The notes: generated by a model not told the origin, from the sequence alone. 64,000 bases of DNA from Hanleya hanleyi (GCA_036873755.1 JAVTVY010045494.1:124001-188000); one strand, 5' to 3'; positions 48,323 to 58,623 are shown, counted from the first letter of the stretch. Translations and numbers: made by a program.

Positions 48323-48755
48323 TTACAAGCGTCTAGTCCGTCATTCATAATCCAGCCGTCGTCGATTAGAGAATATCCGCGTCCATAATCCAAAGACCTA
48401 TTCCATATTCCATATAACAGTATTAGCACCAAATTCAAAAAGACAATCATAGTATACATAAACATAGGCTTGTTTCCTGCAAGAGAGAAGCGGTCAACAG
48501 TTTTCAATGATGCCGGCAAGACATCATGATGTTCCAAAAATATCAAATCCGTATCGCTGATCAGTATTCTTAATCCATAATATTCGTTGTAAAGTCGTCA
48601 TCTTAAGAATGATGTATCTCAGTCACGCTTTGATTGAGACTGTTCATATGAGTACCATGAGGATCTTGATGTACATCGGTTCATACGGCCCCTAACCATG
48701 GGTTAAGCGGAATTAGACACAAGTTACGAAACGTAGCGCCATAGATCTTGCACGC
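48323..48755 (-). repeat. dispersed repeat A, copy 4
   Basis: Nearly identical to copy 1 at 5646-6073 in inverted orientation, with the same two borders (ATTACAAGCG and CATAGATCTTG). Such close agreement 42 kb apart implies recent transposition of both copies. The same short hydrophobic frame is open here. Confidence 0.85.
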
Positions 48756-48759
48756 TACG

Positions 48760-50310
48760 TTCGTATTTTGCTATCAGGATGCGATATGTATCGCCAAATT
48801 TGAGAAACTTTGAGTGGAGGCGCTTGGTAACCAGAAAGTACGTAGAGAGGAAGACATTGTTCTAATATAAATATTTCATATGTACCTGGATGAAAGGGTT
48901 GGAACCTTTCACGATATGGATTTTAGAAAATGTAAACTGCGATTCTTTGGCTGACTTGATGACGACACAAGCCTACTGAAATCTTTTCTGAGGGCAAATG
49001 TTTCGGTATATTACATTTCGGAAAGTGATATAGGCCTATATTTTATCAAAATAAAGTGTTTTTCATACATTCGAAGCAAAACCACCACTGTCTAAAACTA
49101 TGAGAGTGGTCACAACATTTCAAATTTACTCATCGTCTTCGTTCCTGACTTAGAGTGATATAATTTTGGGGTTCAACGTTTGTCCATTATTAACATAAAT
49201 TAAAAGATCAAGAGGCATCAATTCCTACTGTGTTTTCTTTGCGGGATTACTGGAGAACCTGGGTCATGCAGTTTCAAGGAGTGGTAGTTCAATAGTGGCA
49301 GGAGATTGCTGAACGCTGAATGTCTCCGACTGTTAAGAGTGAAGTAATACTGTCCGGTCATTTCTAATCAAGGACTATTGACTCGTTTGGCTAGTTTGCA
49401 ATATGTAATGCGATCTTCAAATACTTCTAAGAGTTATAGCGATGGATAATTTCTCCAAGATCACTCATATATTATACAGGCGTGCTGGGGGAAGATGATA
49501 TAGGATTTGTCAGAAAATATATAATACAAATCATTTGTGAGATCTTTTTCAACCCCATCCTGACCGTATTATCCATAGAATCATGTAGAATATCGATGGC
49601 TTTCTGTGAGCCATTATGAACTATTGGCCGAAACTTCGGTAAGAAAACATTTTATGTGTGTATGGGTGACACGAATCAAACTCGGCGATCACAATTTGTC
49701 TCGGACGTGACGCCTCACCCTTAAAACGCAACGATAGACATTGACGTTTCGTCCAGTGGGTCATTCAAATTGTAACGTGATGGACGGGAAGGAAAACTAC
49801 GCAGGTCACCCATTCAGCCAACTTTCCAAAAGAGGTTTTACATTAATAGTTTTCCTGTCATGGTATCGATTGGAAATGAGTTATCCTGGACTGTAACAAT
49901 AATACAAAGAAAAATCAAATAGGAAACGATGTCGCCTTATCAGAGAATATTCTTTCTTGTACGCGTATATTTTCACCTGCGGCACGCAGATCTACAAGAG
50001 GCTCGCGTTGTTCTCCTTCTTGTTGTTCTACTTGTGACTTTTTGAAATACGCATGCGCTAAGAGAGTATGATCTCTGCCACACTTTTCTTTTCAACCTCC
50101 GATCTCACATGACAACCCTGTCTTCAGGGACGTTTGAATTCATTTGCAACTATATTCGGTGGAATGAATTATTGCTTCGTTGATTTCCGTTCAGACTTCA
50201 ATTCTCTTACGTCAAGACAAAGGAAACTTCAGTCGCTTGAAAGCTGCGGTCGACGCATCAATCATTGGCTTCAGATATTACCATTTTCACTGAACAGTAT
50301 GTACATGTAT
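48760..50310. other. intergenic DNA, no supported gene
   Basis: No open frame of note and no recognised repeat. Confidence 0.45.
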
Positions 50311-51490
50311 ATACACTTTAAGGATAGCTATCCCCATAGAGGGTCAAAATTGGTCAGTTTTGTTTATTTCTGCATTCAAATATTCACTATTTCCTCTAAC
50401 ATTTGGTGAAAAAATGAAATCAAAATTATAAATAGAAGTGCTTCAATATTAGGTTTAAAAATTTAGTTTCCGAGCCACTGGAAAAATTAAACAGATTGCG
50501 TAAGCTTGGGCTTGGCTACTATTATTTTTGTCTGTTAAATTTCCCTTTCCATAACTCATTTCCGCAGTATTATGGTAAGCTAATTATCTATTAGTCCTAC
50601 TTATTTACATTAATCTACCCCCTTCTGATCAAAACCATGCAAACATCCGTATTTTTGTTTGTAATTATAACAGTGACACTTCACTCAGACACCCGCCGTG
50701 AAGTGATCTACACAGGTAACAATTCTCAGCTGAACAAGTTTTTAAAGTTTAAATTGGACTTTAAACCACCTTGATGAAAGAAACTTAGTGTAATAGTTAT
50801 CCAGAATAAACAGGAATCCGAGTAAGTCCCATTAGACAGATTTAAAATGTATTTGACAATAGAATTCAAGCAAAAAATTTGGATTAATTCATCAGATATA
50901 TAGCCGGACACATTTTGCCCGATTTCTAGCCTTTCATTTTTGTACAAAATCCGAGATTTAAACGTTTATTTCTCGAAAAGTATCCATGCTACGCTTTTGA
51001 AATTTGGCATGCTTGTTACTTATAAGGTGATCTAGTAAACTTTATCTCACTTTTTGTAAGTTCGGATTATTTTTTTAATTATTCAACTTTTAAGATAAAC
51101 GACCGTAAAAAAGTACCTTTTTTTCAATTTATTTTAGTAAAATAGCTGTAAAAACAAAACCAGGCAAAAATTAAAAAAAATGAGATAGATTTTACTAGTT
51201 CGAATTGTCTCCTATCAAGTTATACCATCAAAGTCGAAACAAGACCAACAGTTTTCATGAAATTTCAATTGAAAAATGGACGCTATTGTTTTCATTTTAA
51301 TTTTTTAAATTGGAATATTTTCTACACAGTAGCAGCGTCGGTTATAGCAATCATATAGTTGGAATCCCTACGATGTATGCTTTCTTAAAATATATAGTTT
51401 ATTATGGTTATCTTGTATATTTATTGATACAGACGACAAATTGTCACGGGGGTGCAAAAACTGCCTCTAAGGGGATAGCTATCCTTAAGA
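50311..51490. mobile_element. 1.2-kb TIR element, full length
   Basis: The ends are inverted: TTAAGGATAGCTATCCCC followed by a TAGAGG word at the left, and the mirror (CTCTAAGGGGATAGCTATCC) at the right. TA lies outside AGGATAGCTATCCCC at both ends, compatible with a TA target. The tip contains its own palindrome, GGATAGCTATCC. There is no transposase. The truncated relative is at 19023-19969. Confidence 0.75.
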
Positions 51491-51494
51491 TCCT

Positions 51495-52942
51495 TGAATT
51501 GCTTATATACCAAGGAAGATGAGCCGCAACTCTGTCAGTGGTTCAGCTAATGTGCATACAGTCACATGCGACTGTCTTAGTAAGTAGAAAAATAAGTTCA
51601 CTACTTCTAGTAATCATTTTATCTACCCAATCTAGATGATTCACAAATTAGTAGACAAGTAACGCATTGTCATTATGATTAACATTGAATAATACTTGGT
51701 ATCAAATTATAGATCATGCATCATAAAAGCAAACGCAACAATTACGTTTCAGAAGTAAGGGAACAACTCACCAACTTTCGTCGAATAAAGATGTTTAACT
51801 TATAGAAATGACAAATTGGTATGATGTTTAACTTTACCCCCAAGCAATTCGCATAATATGGAAATACGTTTTGCAAGGAAGAATAACGTAACCCTCTGTG
51901 GGAATCGAAACAATGACCCTCCAATCCCCGGAGTTGCACTTACTGACTTAACTTTACCGACTCATTGATAATACTCAAAACTGACTTTATGCGAAACTGG
52001 TTTTATAATACAGAAATGACTATTTAGTATTCAGTGACTCAGACAACCCTATGCGCGAACAATACATCATAGTTGTGCAGTTATATTGTGCACTTTCAAT
52101 TACGAGCATGAAATTTGGCACATAGCTATTTTGAATGATCCTCTTTCGGAACACAGTCTCTCTATCCTCATTCTCGGAAGCCAGGGCTTTGCTTCGCTGG
52201 TATTGATGTTCCCGTCCTCTTCGCCACTCAGAATCCCTTTAGATTAGCATTAATCATTCCCGTAAATTCAATACCTATGTGTATCAGCAACAAATGGGCA
52301 GAAACCTAATGCATTTGACATCATTCTCTCAAGTCAGAGCCCATTTCTGCTAGAATTTACTGGTTCTACACTTCACAATTTACGTTACTTTGTTAATGAG
52401 TTTTACGAATGGAATTACGTCATATATTAGCAGATACTACCATAAAAGCGATCTATTTAACCTCGTTGTCAAAAGCTAGGGCCTTGATTTCCTTGAGGAT
52501 GTTTTGAGTTTGATTCTGATACTTAGATACCTTTCATATTGACTTTAACTTGGCAGTCATTTTCGCGAATGCAATAATTTGATGTACCAAAAGATAATAA
52601 CGAGAATTCGACATCATTCTCTTACACACATATCTTATTTAGTAAACTAGCCCTGAAAGTTCGCACTTAAATCACCTTTGGAATGACTTAGTGACAAACA
52701 TATTCGCGAGTTGAGTATAGGGAGATATCCATAGATACTGACAAGAAATGTTTCTTATTTGCAGAATTTAATGTCAGATGAGATGATATCTCCTAAGAAT
52801 GAAATAGTTAATCATTTATATAGAAGGAGCAAACCATGAGTTGGTGTTGACTTCCTGCATGGAAAAGAGTGTCAAGATATTTAGTTTGCAGATGATAACA
52901 CACATAAATGCAGAAACTTAATTAATTATTCTAATCGAATAT
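51495..52942. other. intergenic DNA, no supported gene
   Basis: No open frame of note, no repeat shared with the rest of the window. Confidence 0.45.
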
Positions 52943-52954
52943 CAAGACTGTCAC
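52943..52954 (+). repeat. SINE target-site duplication, left
   Basis: CAAGACTGTCAC, identical to 53328-53339. Confidence 0.95.
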
Positions 52955-53327
52955 GGACCGCGCTGCGGTGGTCTAATGATTAGAGCGTCGGCCTCGTAAG
53001 CGGTAGGTACTGGGTTCGATCCCAGGCCGGGTTATACCTAAGACTTGAAAAATGGAACTTGTTGCTCCCTCGCTTACGCTCAGCATTAAGAGGATAGAAC
53101 AAGGACTGGTTCGCTCGGTGTCAGTATAATGTGACTGAGTGGGATGTCATGTCTGCCTACGACATGATATTTCAGTGGGACAGCACTATAAAATGGCAGC
53201 ATTAGATCTGCTCTGTTACAACTAGGTACCCCTGCCTCTCCCCCTCCCCTCCCTTCCCTTCCCCGTCGTGATATAGCTGAAAAAATGTTGAAAGCGACGT
53301 TAAACCCTATTCACTCACTCACTCACT
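52955..53327 (+). mobile_element. tRNA-headed SINE
   Basis: The head (52955-53030) folds like a tRNA and keeps both internal RNA polymerase III boxes: A box TGGTCTAATGATTAGAGCG and B box GGGTTCGATCCC. The anticodon-loop position reads CTCGTAA. A central part with GTGTCAGTATAATGTGACTG and GACAGCACTATAAA follows, then a pyrimidine-rich stretch. The 3' end is CGACGTTAAACCC with a TCAC tail, resembling RTE-type LINE tails known from mollusc SINEs. The perfect 12-bp target duplication marks a complete and fairly young insertion. Confidence 0.93.
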
Positions 53328-53339
53328 CAAGACTGTCAC
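53328..53339 (+). repeat. SINE target-site duplication, right
   Basis: CAAGACTGTCAC, identical to 52943-52954. Confidence 0.95.
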
Positions 53340-54190
53340 AGGCCTCAATTTGGATTGTGAAAAGTGTCATTATGCCTCTTGGACAGTTCGATAAATCCTT
53401 CAACCACATTCCATAGTTTTATAGATCGAAGTGACAGACCTGATAATAAATTCACTGAAAATTAACTTTGAAGGAAATATAAATTTTCCATTTTGCTCGG
53501 CAAAGTAAGCGAGAAGACTGAAGAGCGTAGATTTTCAAATATTTGAAAGCCTTTTTGATTTGCAAAATTCAACGGCTGAACCGAATGTTTTGAAACTTGG
53601 CATACACGATACTTGTACCAAGACATTGCCAAAACGATCATTTTGATTTGTCATTTTGTCTGTCAATTCCGTTTAGACGGCACGGACCAGTCAAAATCGT
53701 CGGATTTTTAACGGGGAAAGTGAATATATATGGTATCAGACCTATTAGGCAATTCCTACAATTGTGGGTTAGAAGTTGAAAATTACTTCCCTTGGCATGA
53801 AAACACTGGCAGAGGGCACTTTTTTCTACAATTACCAATACCTCCGCTGATATATCTTTCACTGTATTATTGCCACTGCCGCAGGTTTTGACTACAATGT
53901 GGTCATTTCTCACTTGTTGTCATCCGATGATTCCTTTCAACACGATATTTCTGTCTGCGTGTCGTCAAACAGCGATACAATCGTGTTGTGTTCTCCAGCG
54001 CGACGGTACCGTAAAGCGGACTTACAAATGGCACACAGGCCCATCCTATACCGTATATTACTGTTATCTGGGAACTTCAGTTCAAATGATATATCATTTC
54101 ACAAGTAACAGGCGTCCATTTTACCAGATATTGCAAGTGCGGTACTCACTACTTTGATTTTGTTGTTTACATTCGTTTCATGTTAAATTT
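53340..54190. other. spacer before the Polinton-like region
   Basis: No gene seen. The true left end of the Polinton-like element lies here or slightly to the right, but without its partner terminus, which is beyond the window, the terminal repeat cannot be identified. Confidence 0.4.
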
Positions 54191-54192
54191 TT

Positions 54193-54274
54193 CTCAATGT
54201 TTCATCGATTGAAAGAAAAAGAATGTCGCCAGATTATATAACCTCTTTTTTCTTTCAATCGATTAAACATTGAG
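54193..54274. repeat. 30-bp inverted repeat (hairpin)
   Basis: Arm 54193-54222 (CTCAATGTTTCATCGATTGA and on) mirrors 54245-54274 with one or two mismatches around a 22-bp loop. It sits at the left edge of the gene-dense region and is a candidate landmark of the element's terminus. Confidence 0.85.
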
Positions 54275-54532
54275 GAGAATTTGCAATTCATGTGTTCTTT
54301 CTGTTCAGAATTGGAATTTTCTTGCATCATCAAGCTAGATCTTGGGAAAATAGGGACAGATCTAGATAGAGGGATATAAGGAAACGCGTCAGTAGTATAC
54401 AAAGAGTCTTTCAGCGCATTAGCGCTTCACTGCGCATGCGCAGAACTTGGTTTGACGTCATAAGTGTGGATGTGCGCATGCGTGAGTGATGTGTGGTGGG
54501 AGGTGTGTACAAGATGGCGGCCTGTTGTGGTT

Positions 54533-54568
54533 GTGTGGTGGGAGGTGGGTACCCACCTCCCACCACAC
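54533..54568. repeat. 36-bp perfect palindrome, copy 1
   Basis: The half-site GTGTGGTGGGAGGTGGGT is followed at once by its exact reverse complement, with no spacer. Confidence 0.98.
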
Positions 54569-54620
54569 CAGTGAGTGATGTGTGGTGGGAGGTGTGTACA
54601 AGATGGCGGCCTGTGTGGTT

Positions 54621-54656
54621 GTGTGGTGGGAGGTGGGTACCCACCTCCCACCACAC
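54621..54656. repeat. 36-bp perfect palindrome, copy 2
   Basis: The same 36 bases as 54533-54568, 88 bp downstream. The interval between them carries a further half-site and AAGATGGCGGC. Confidence 0.98.
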
Positions 54657-55182
54657 ATCACCCTTCATCAATTGACGTGGTGGGAGGTGGGTACAAGATG
54701 GCGGCTTGGTTTGAGGGTGGTGGGAGGTGCGTATCCGCCATTTTGTACCCACCTCCCACCCCTATTTGGCTGGTGGTGGGAGGTAGGGTTCGCCATTTTG
54801 TACCCACCTCCCACCACACATCACCCTTCATCAATTGACGTGGTGGGAGGTGGGTACAAGATGGCGGCTTGGTTTTAAGGGTGGTGGGAGGTGAGTATCC
54901 ACCATTTTGTACCCACCTTCCACCACCACCATTTTACGTATAAAAGGAGTCGATTTTTAGGGAAGGGGTGTATTCATTGCACTACTTTTGCGTAGCACTG
55001 TGACTTACCTGACCTGCCTGCCTGCCTGCCTGCCTGCTTGCTTCACCTCTAGTCAGTCATCCAGCCAGTTTGCCTGTTTTGTATCAGTTGTGGAAGAACC
55101 ATTTACTTTTTTCACTTTTACCAGTGCAAATTCACCAGACTTTTACACGGTAGCAGTTACTCACCAGCCTGAGCCCATAGTC

Positions 55183-56367
55183 ATGATGAATTCAGCCGAC
55201 CTAGTCACGCTTCAAAAGAACCGTGTTCGCCTCGTTGATGAGATGGAGCATGTGCCTGATCTATGTGATTTCCTTATGCAGGAAAACATATTCCAGAAAC
55301 AGGGTGTCGAAGATATCATGGCGGAGAACATTGCTTCACGACAAAACAGAGCTCTCATCGACTGTCTACCGCGCTGTGGCCCCTATGCATTTTCAGCCTT
55401 CGTGGAGGGATTGAAGATCACGCGAAATGGTGAACTAGCGGATCTACTTGAAATTCCTCTTGTAGATGATGATATCTTAGTGGTGGACACTACCGAAGAG
55501 CGTACAGCTAGCAAACGTGCGTACACTAGCCCAGAGAGTACACCTGCTAAACGTGCTGGACGACCCAAACGGCCCCGACTAACAGCGTTAGTAATACCTG
55601 AGTCAGTGATTGAGGAGCCAGTAGTAGTACCCCAGCAAGTGCCTGTGAAACAAGAGGCAGAACAACTTCCTATGTCTGTCCAGGAGATCAACAACCTGAT
55701 CCAAGAGGCTCACCAGGCAGCTCACACCGACATTTGGGAGCTCTCACCCTATTTAACTGTCAGTGTGAAAGACGAAGAAGTGCATTTTCATGCAGCGGGC
55801 TTTAACGACAGACCTGGTAAGCATATTGCCATGAACTTGGACACCTGGCAAAAACTGGACACCCTTGATTACGCCATCGATGCAGTTATTCGCGACCAGG
55901 GAAATGACGAAGCGAAATTTCATGTGGGTGACGACATCTTTGTGAGCTGTGCTTATTTCAACGACCAGCTCCTGGTGCATATTCGAAAATGGCGAAAGCG
56001 GTTAGATACGCAAGAGCTTGTTGCTTGTCCTCAAGGTGTCACTTTGAAATTAACGGCCTGGCGGAAGTTGCAGAGTCTTGCCAGTACAATTCGTCAAACT
56101 CTGGCCTACCAGGTATCTAGCTATATTTATCAGAAGTACATTGACACAGTCCTGCATCTCATCATACCTAAAATGGACACTCTTGTAGCCTCATACGAGA
56201 GCATCACTGAAGCACTACAGGTTGTGACCGAGACGCAAATTGCCCTGGCAGTGGTAGCGGCTTGTCCTCCCAAAATCCTACGTGAAGAGATTGTGACCTA
56301 CATTTACGTGCACCAAGGACAGAAAGATGATGATGAATTCAAACAAGTCTTGTTGACGAACTATTGA
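55183..56367 (+). CDS. CARD / AT-hook / double PC4-like fusion protein
   Basis: 394 residues from ATG 55183 (ATG 55186 also possible); the frame upstream has no ATG and is a leader of about 210 nt. Residues 5-90 form a CARD, with the LQKNRVRLVDEM opening helix and the CGPYAFSAFVEGL block near the end, as in Apaf-1/CRADD-type adaptors. A linker holds KRAGRPKRPRL (AT-hook and nuclear signal, 123-133) and a VKQE sumoylation-type site (155-158). Residues 187-237 and 244-308 are PC4-like; the second is the clearer, with FHVGDDIFVS, LLVHIRKW and GVTLKLTAW. Residues 309-394 are helical and unknown. The protein could bind DNA and host CARD proteins, linking transcription to cell-death signalling; that role is inferred. 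The domain calls are confident for CARD and moderate for PC4. Confidence 0.85.
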   Translation: MMNSADLVTLQKNRVRLVDEMEHVPDLCDFLMQENIFQKQGVEDIMAENIASRQNRALIDCLPRCGPYAFSAFVEGLKITRNGELADLLEIPLVDDDILVVDTTEERTASKRAYTSPESTPAKRAGRPKRPRLTALVIPESVIEEPVVVPQQVPVKQEAEQLPMSVQEINNLIQEAHQAAHTDIWELSPYLTVSVKDEEVHFHAAGFNDRPGKHIAMNLDTWQKLDTLDYAIDAVIRDQGNDEAKFHVGDDIFVSCAYFNDQLLVHIRKWRKRLDTQELVACPQGVTLKLTAWRKLQSLASTIRQTLAYQVSSYIYQKYIDTVLHLIIPKMDTLVASYESITEALQVVTETQIALAVVAACPPKILREEIVTYIYVHQGQKDDDEFKQVLLTNY

Positions 56368-56536
56368 GAACAAGTGTTGAAAAAAACATTTACCATACAC
56401 ATTTATTGATCTGGAGAGCGTATAATTGTATTAAAAAAATTCAGAGTTTTTTCACTGTTAATTGTATTAAAAAATTCAATACTCAGATATAATTGTATTA
56501 AATTCAATACCCTTGTGAATACGTTCATTCTGTGTT

Positions 56537-56542
56537 AATAAA
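56537..56542 (+). terminator. AATAAA polyadenylation signal of the CARD gene
   Basis: About 170 nt after the stop. No histone-type stem-loop is present here, unlike the RING genes. Confidence 0.6.
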
Positions 56543-56762
56543 AATAGTAGAAAATTAAAAAAAATGCTGGTTTGTGTCCATTTTATTGCTTGTTAGTGTT
56601 CATTCTTTTTTTAAATTGCGCACAAGGCCCATATGTCAACCCTACACCCAGTCCATGAGATGCCCCTTCACCTAAGCTTCACATTGATACCTTACTCCAT
56701 CCCATCGGGCCACTAGGGGCTCTCCTAGCTCCAAAAAGGCTATTTTCATAACTTTCGGCCGC

Positions 56763-56774
56763 TGCGCATGCGCA
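56763..56774. promoter_or_regulatory. NRF1-like palindrome
   Basis: TGCGCATGCGCA inside the 16-bp word CTGCGCATGCGCAGAA, which is also found at 54430-54445. Confidence 0.5.
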
Positions 56775-56826
56775 GAAGGTCGATATGTTAACTCCACACC
56801 CAGTCCATTAGATAGCCCTTCACCTA

Positions 56827-57360
56827 AGCTTCAATTTGATACCTCACTCGACCCACTACCTCCAAAATAAAATAAATGAAAAAAAAAAAAATCAAGATTG
56901 ATATCGATCTTCAAAATAGCCTTTTTTGGAGTTAGGGCAGCCCCTAGTGGTCCAATGGGGTCGAGTGAGGTATCAATGTGAAGCATTCAACGTAAGCTTC
57001 AATCTGATACCTCACTCGACCCACTACCCCCAAAATAAAAAAAAATGAAGATTGAAGATTGATATCAATCTTCAAAATAGCCTTTTTGGGGTTAGGGGCG
57101 TCCCTAATGGTCCAATCGGGTCGAGTGAGGTATCAATGTGAAGCATTCATGAAATGCTTCAATTTGATACCTCACTCGACCCACTACCTCCAAAATAAAA
57201 TTGAAAAAAAAAAAAAAAAATGAAGATTGATATCGATCTTCAAAATAGCCTTTTTGGAGTTAGGGGAGCCCCTAGTGGTCCAATGGGGTCGAGTGAGGTA
57301 TCAATGTGAAGCATTCAACGTAAGCTTCAATTTGATACTTCACTCGACCCACTACCTCAA
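56827..57360. repeat. three tandem ~165-bp imperfect palindromes between convergent genes
   Basis: Units start at about 56827, 56996 and 57157, with a partial one at 57322. Each opens GCTTCAATTTGATACCTCAC and closes with the mirror GTGAGGTATCAATGTGAAGC. Inside lies AAGATTGATATCGATCTTC and a second mirrored GACCCACTACC / GGTCCAATGGGGTC pair. A diverged relative begins at 56675. It sits between the ends of the CARD and RING genes. Confidence 0.9.
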
Positions 57361-57700
57361 AAAAAAAAAAACCTCCCTCCCCCCTTCCAATTTCCCCTTT
57401 TTACCCCTTTTTTTCATTTCAATTTTTAATTGTTAAAAAAACATAGAAAATGAAAAAGTTTTTTTTTGGCTCCATGAATCTTTTTTCTCTTTTTTATTAA
57501 GTTTTAAAAAAGATTTTTTTTGGCTTCCATTTCCCTTTCCCTCCCCCCACTTGTACCTCTCCCCTTTCACCCCTTTTTTTCAATAATTTCAAAAAATGGT
57601 AAAAAAAAATTTAAAAATGTTTTTCTTTGGGGAGCAGCATGATGGGACTTGGTGTTATTTTTGTGTGCTTTTGATAGAAGTTTTCTCTTCCGGAAAGATG
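57361..57700. other. low-complexity spacer
   Basis: Runs of T and A with CCCTCCCCCC stretches. The end nearest the RING gene holds that gene's purine-rich downstream box (minus strand, about 57694-57683). Confidence 0.6.
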
Positions 57701-57703
57701 GTT

Positions 57704-57719
57704 GGCCCTGAAAAGGGCC
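57704..57719 (-). terminator. histone-type 3' stem-loop of RING gene 1
   Basis: Minus strand GGCCCT-TTTC-AGGGCC: a perfect 6-bp stem with a UUUC loop, 22 nt past the stop. AACCA follows (usual cleavage context ACCCA/ACCA), then the purine-rich CCGGAAGAGAAAA, like a U7 snRNA-binding downstream element. Confidence 0.85.
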
Positions 57720-57740
57720 TTTGATAGTGTGACACGACAC

Positions 57741-58589
57741 TTATGCGCGGTATATTCTCTTCACCCCGCCCACATGCTTCCTGCATATGGGGCACTTTAT
57801 TTTTAGATGGGACTCTCCGGCATCAACGCAGCGACACATGGCACCTTCACACGACAGTGTCACCCAGCAATCTTTACACAGGCAAAGATGTCCACACGGT
57901 AACACGGCGTACAAGCTTTCCTCGTCGGTGCAGATACTGCATCGTGTTTTTTTTTCTTCTAGATGGCGTTCTTTCTTCTGTTGGGAAATGGTCACCTCCA
58001 TTCCATTCATTGTCGTCTCCATTCCAACCATCCTTCCCCGCATGGCGATAATCTCATCGTTGAGGGGGCTTACCTCGACTTCGTGGCGGCATGGTTGTGG
58101 TGTTTCTGCAGCTGAAATCGTTGGAGTTTCGGCAGGCGACGTTGTTGTTGGAAGTCTATTTAATCCTGCATGGTGTTCAGCCGAAGTCATTATACCTGGA
58201 GTGTCGACAGGCGACGTCATCGTTGTTGTTGTTGGAGGTCTACTAGTATTTAGCCATGGCAGCTCCCCGTCTTGTTCCCCACCATCCGTGACATCACTGT
58301 CGTCTTCTTCTATGACTTCCATTCTGTTTATTTCTTGGTCCTGTTGTTCACTTAGCCTTCGCATCCGTCTATTCTCTTCTGCTCTTACATCTCGCCGGAG
58401 TTGTTCCGCAAGTTCTTCTGTACTGTGTATTAACGTGGCTTCGTCTTCAATAACCCTCTGAAAACTTGTGATTATCGTCAATCCTCCGTCTTCTTCATTG
58501 CTAACCATCTCTCTGTGTTGTTCTGTAGCAGCAGCATTTCTCGGATCTCGAGTCGGATGGTGAGTAAACAGGGGTCTTCTAAAACTCAT
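57741..58589 (-). CDS. RING-finger protein 1 with coiled coil
   Basis: 282 residues; I start at ATG 58589 since the frame before it is non-ATG and the TATA box sits about 45 bp upstream. Residues 48-92 are a charged coiled coil, 95-170 an acidic then Thr/Pro-rich linker, 178-205 a second short coil. The C-terminal RING (217-269) has CSIC, PCGHLCLCKDC and CPIC, the XIAP/MDM2-like C3HC4 order, so a ubiquitin-ligase activity is likely. The stretch between the sixth and seventh zinc ligands is 24 residues and holds three more Cys, against about 8 in IAP RINGs. RING protein 2, transcribed divergently, shares that long loop. No BIR domain, so not a full IAP. Possible targets are host defence or cell-cycle proteins; unproven. 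Confidence 0.85.
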   Translation of the reverse strand: MSFRRPLFTHHPTRDPRNAAATEQHREMVSNEEDGGLTIITSFQRVIEDEATLIHSTEELAEQLRRDVRAEENRRMRRLSEQQDQEINRMEVIEEDDSDVTDGGEQDGELPWLNTSRPPTTTTMTSPVDTPGIMTSAEHHAGLNRLPTTTSPAETPTISAAETPQPCRHEVEVSPLNDEIIAMRGRMVGMETTMNGMEVTISQQKKERHLEEKKTRCSICTDEESLYAVLPCGHLCLCKDCWVTLSCEGAMCRCVDAGESHLKIKCPICRKHVGGVKRIYRA

Positions 58590-58623
58590 GATTTGTATTG
58601 GTGAATAAATGTCAAAATACACG

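Larger units (their letters stand above)
54431..54946 (+). promoter_or_regulatory. promoter region of the CARD-PC4 gene
   Basis: In order: TGCGCATGCGCA (54431-54442, NRF1-like palindrome), TGACGTCA (54453-54460, full CRE), then eight or more copies in both orientations of GGTGGGAGGTGGGTAC, most followed by AAGATGGCGGC (YY1-like) or its reverse, and a TATAAAAG box at 54939-54946. A block of about 80 bp (54650-54730) is repeated 164 bp downstream. Transcription should start near 54970. Factor names come from the motifs only. Confidence 0.75.

Noticed and set aside
52955..53030. Functional tRNA gene
   Set aside because: The tRNA-like head continues into a SINE body and tail and is bounded by a SINE target duplication.
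54411..54878. Several frames across the palindromic promoter on both strands
   Set aside because: They arise from GGTGGGAGG-type repetition, overlap each other on opposite strands, and sit upstream of the TATA box.
54988..55182. N-terminal 65-residue extension of the CARD protein
   Set aside because: The frame opens on TTG without an ATG before 55183 and includes a CCTG tandem repeat (poly Cys-Leu-Pro-Ala); better read as leader.
57741..58589. Full inhibitor-of-apoptosis protein
   Set aside because: The RING resembles that of IAPs but there is no BIR domain, and its last loop is three times longer.
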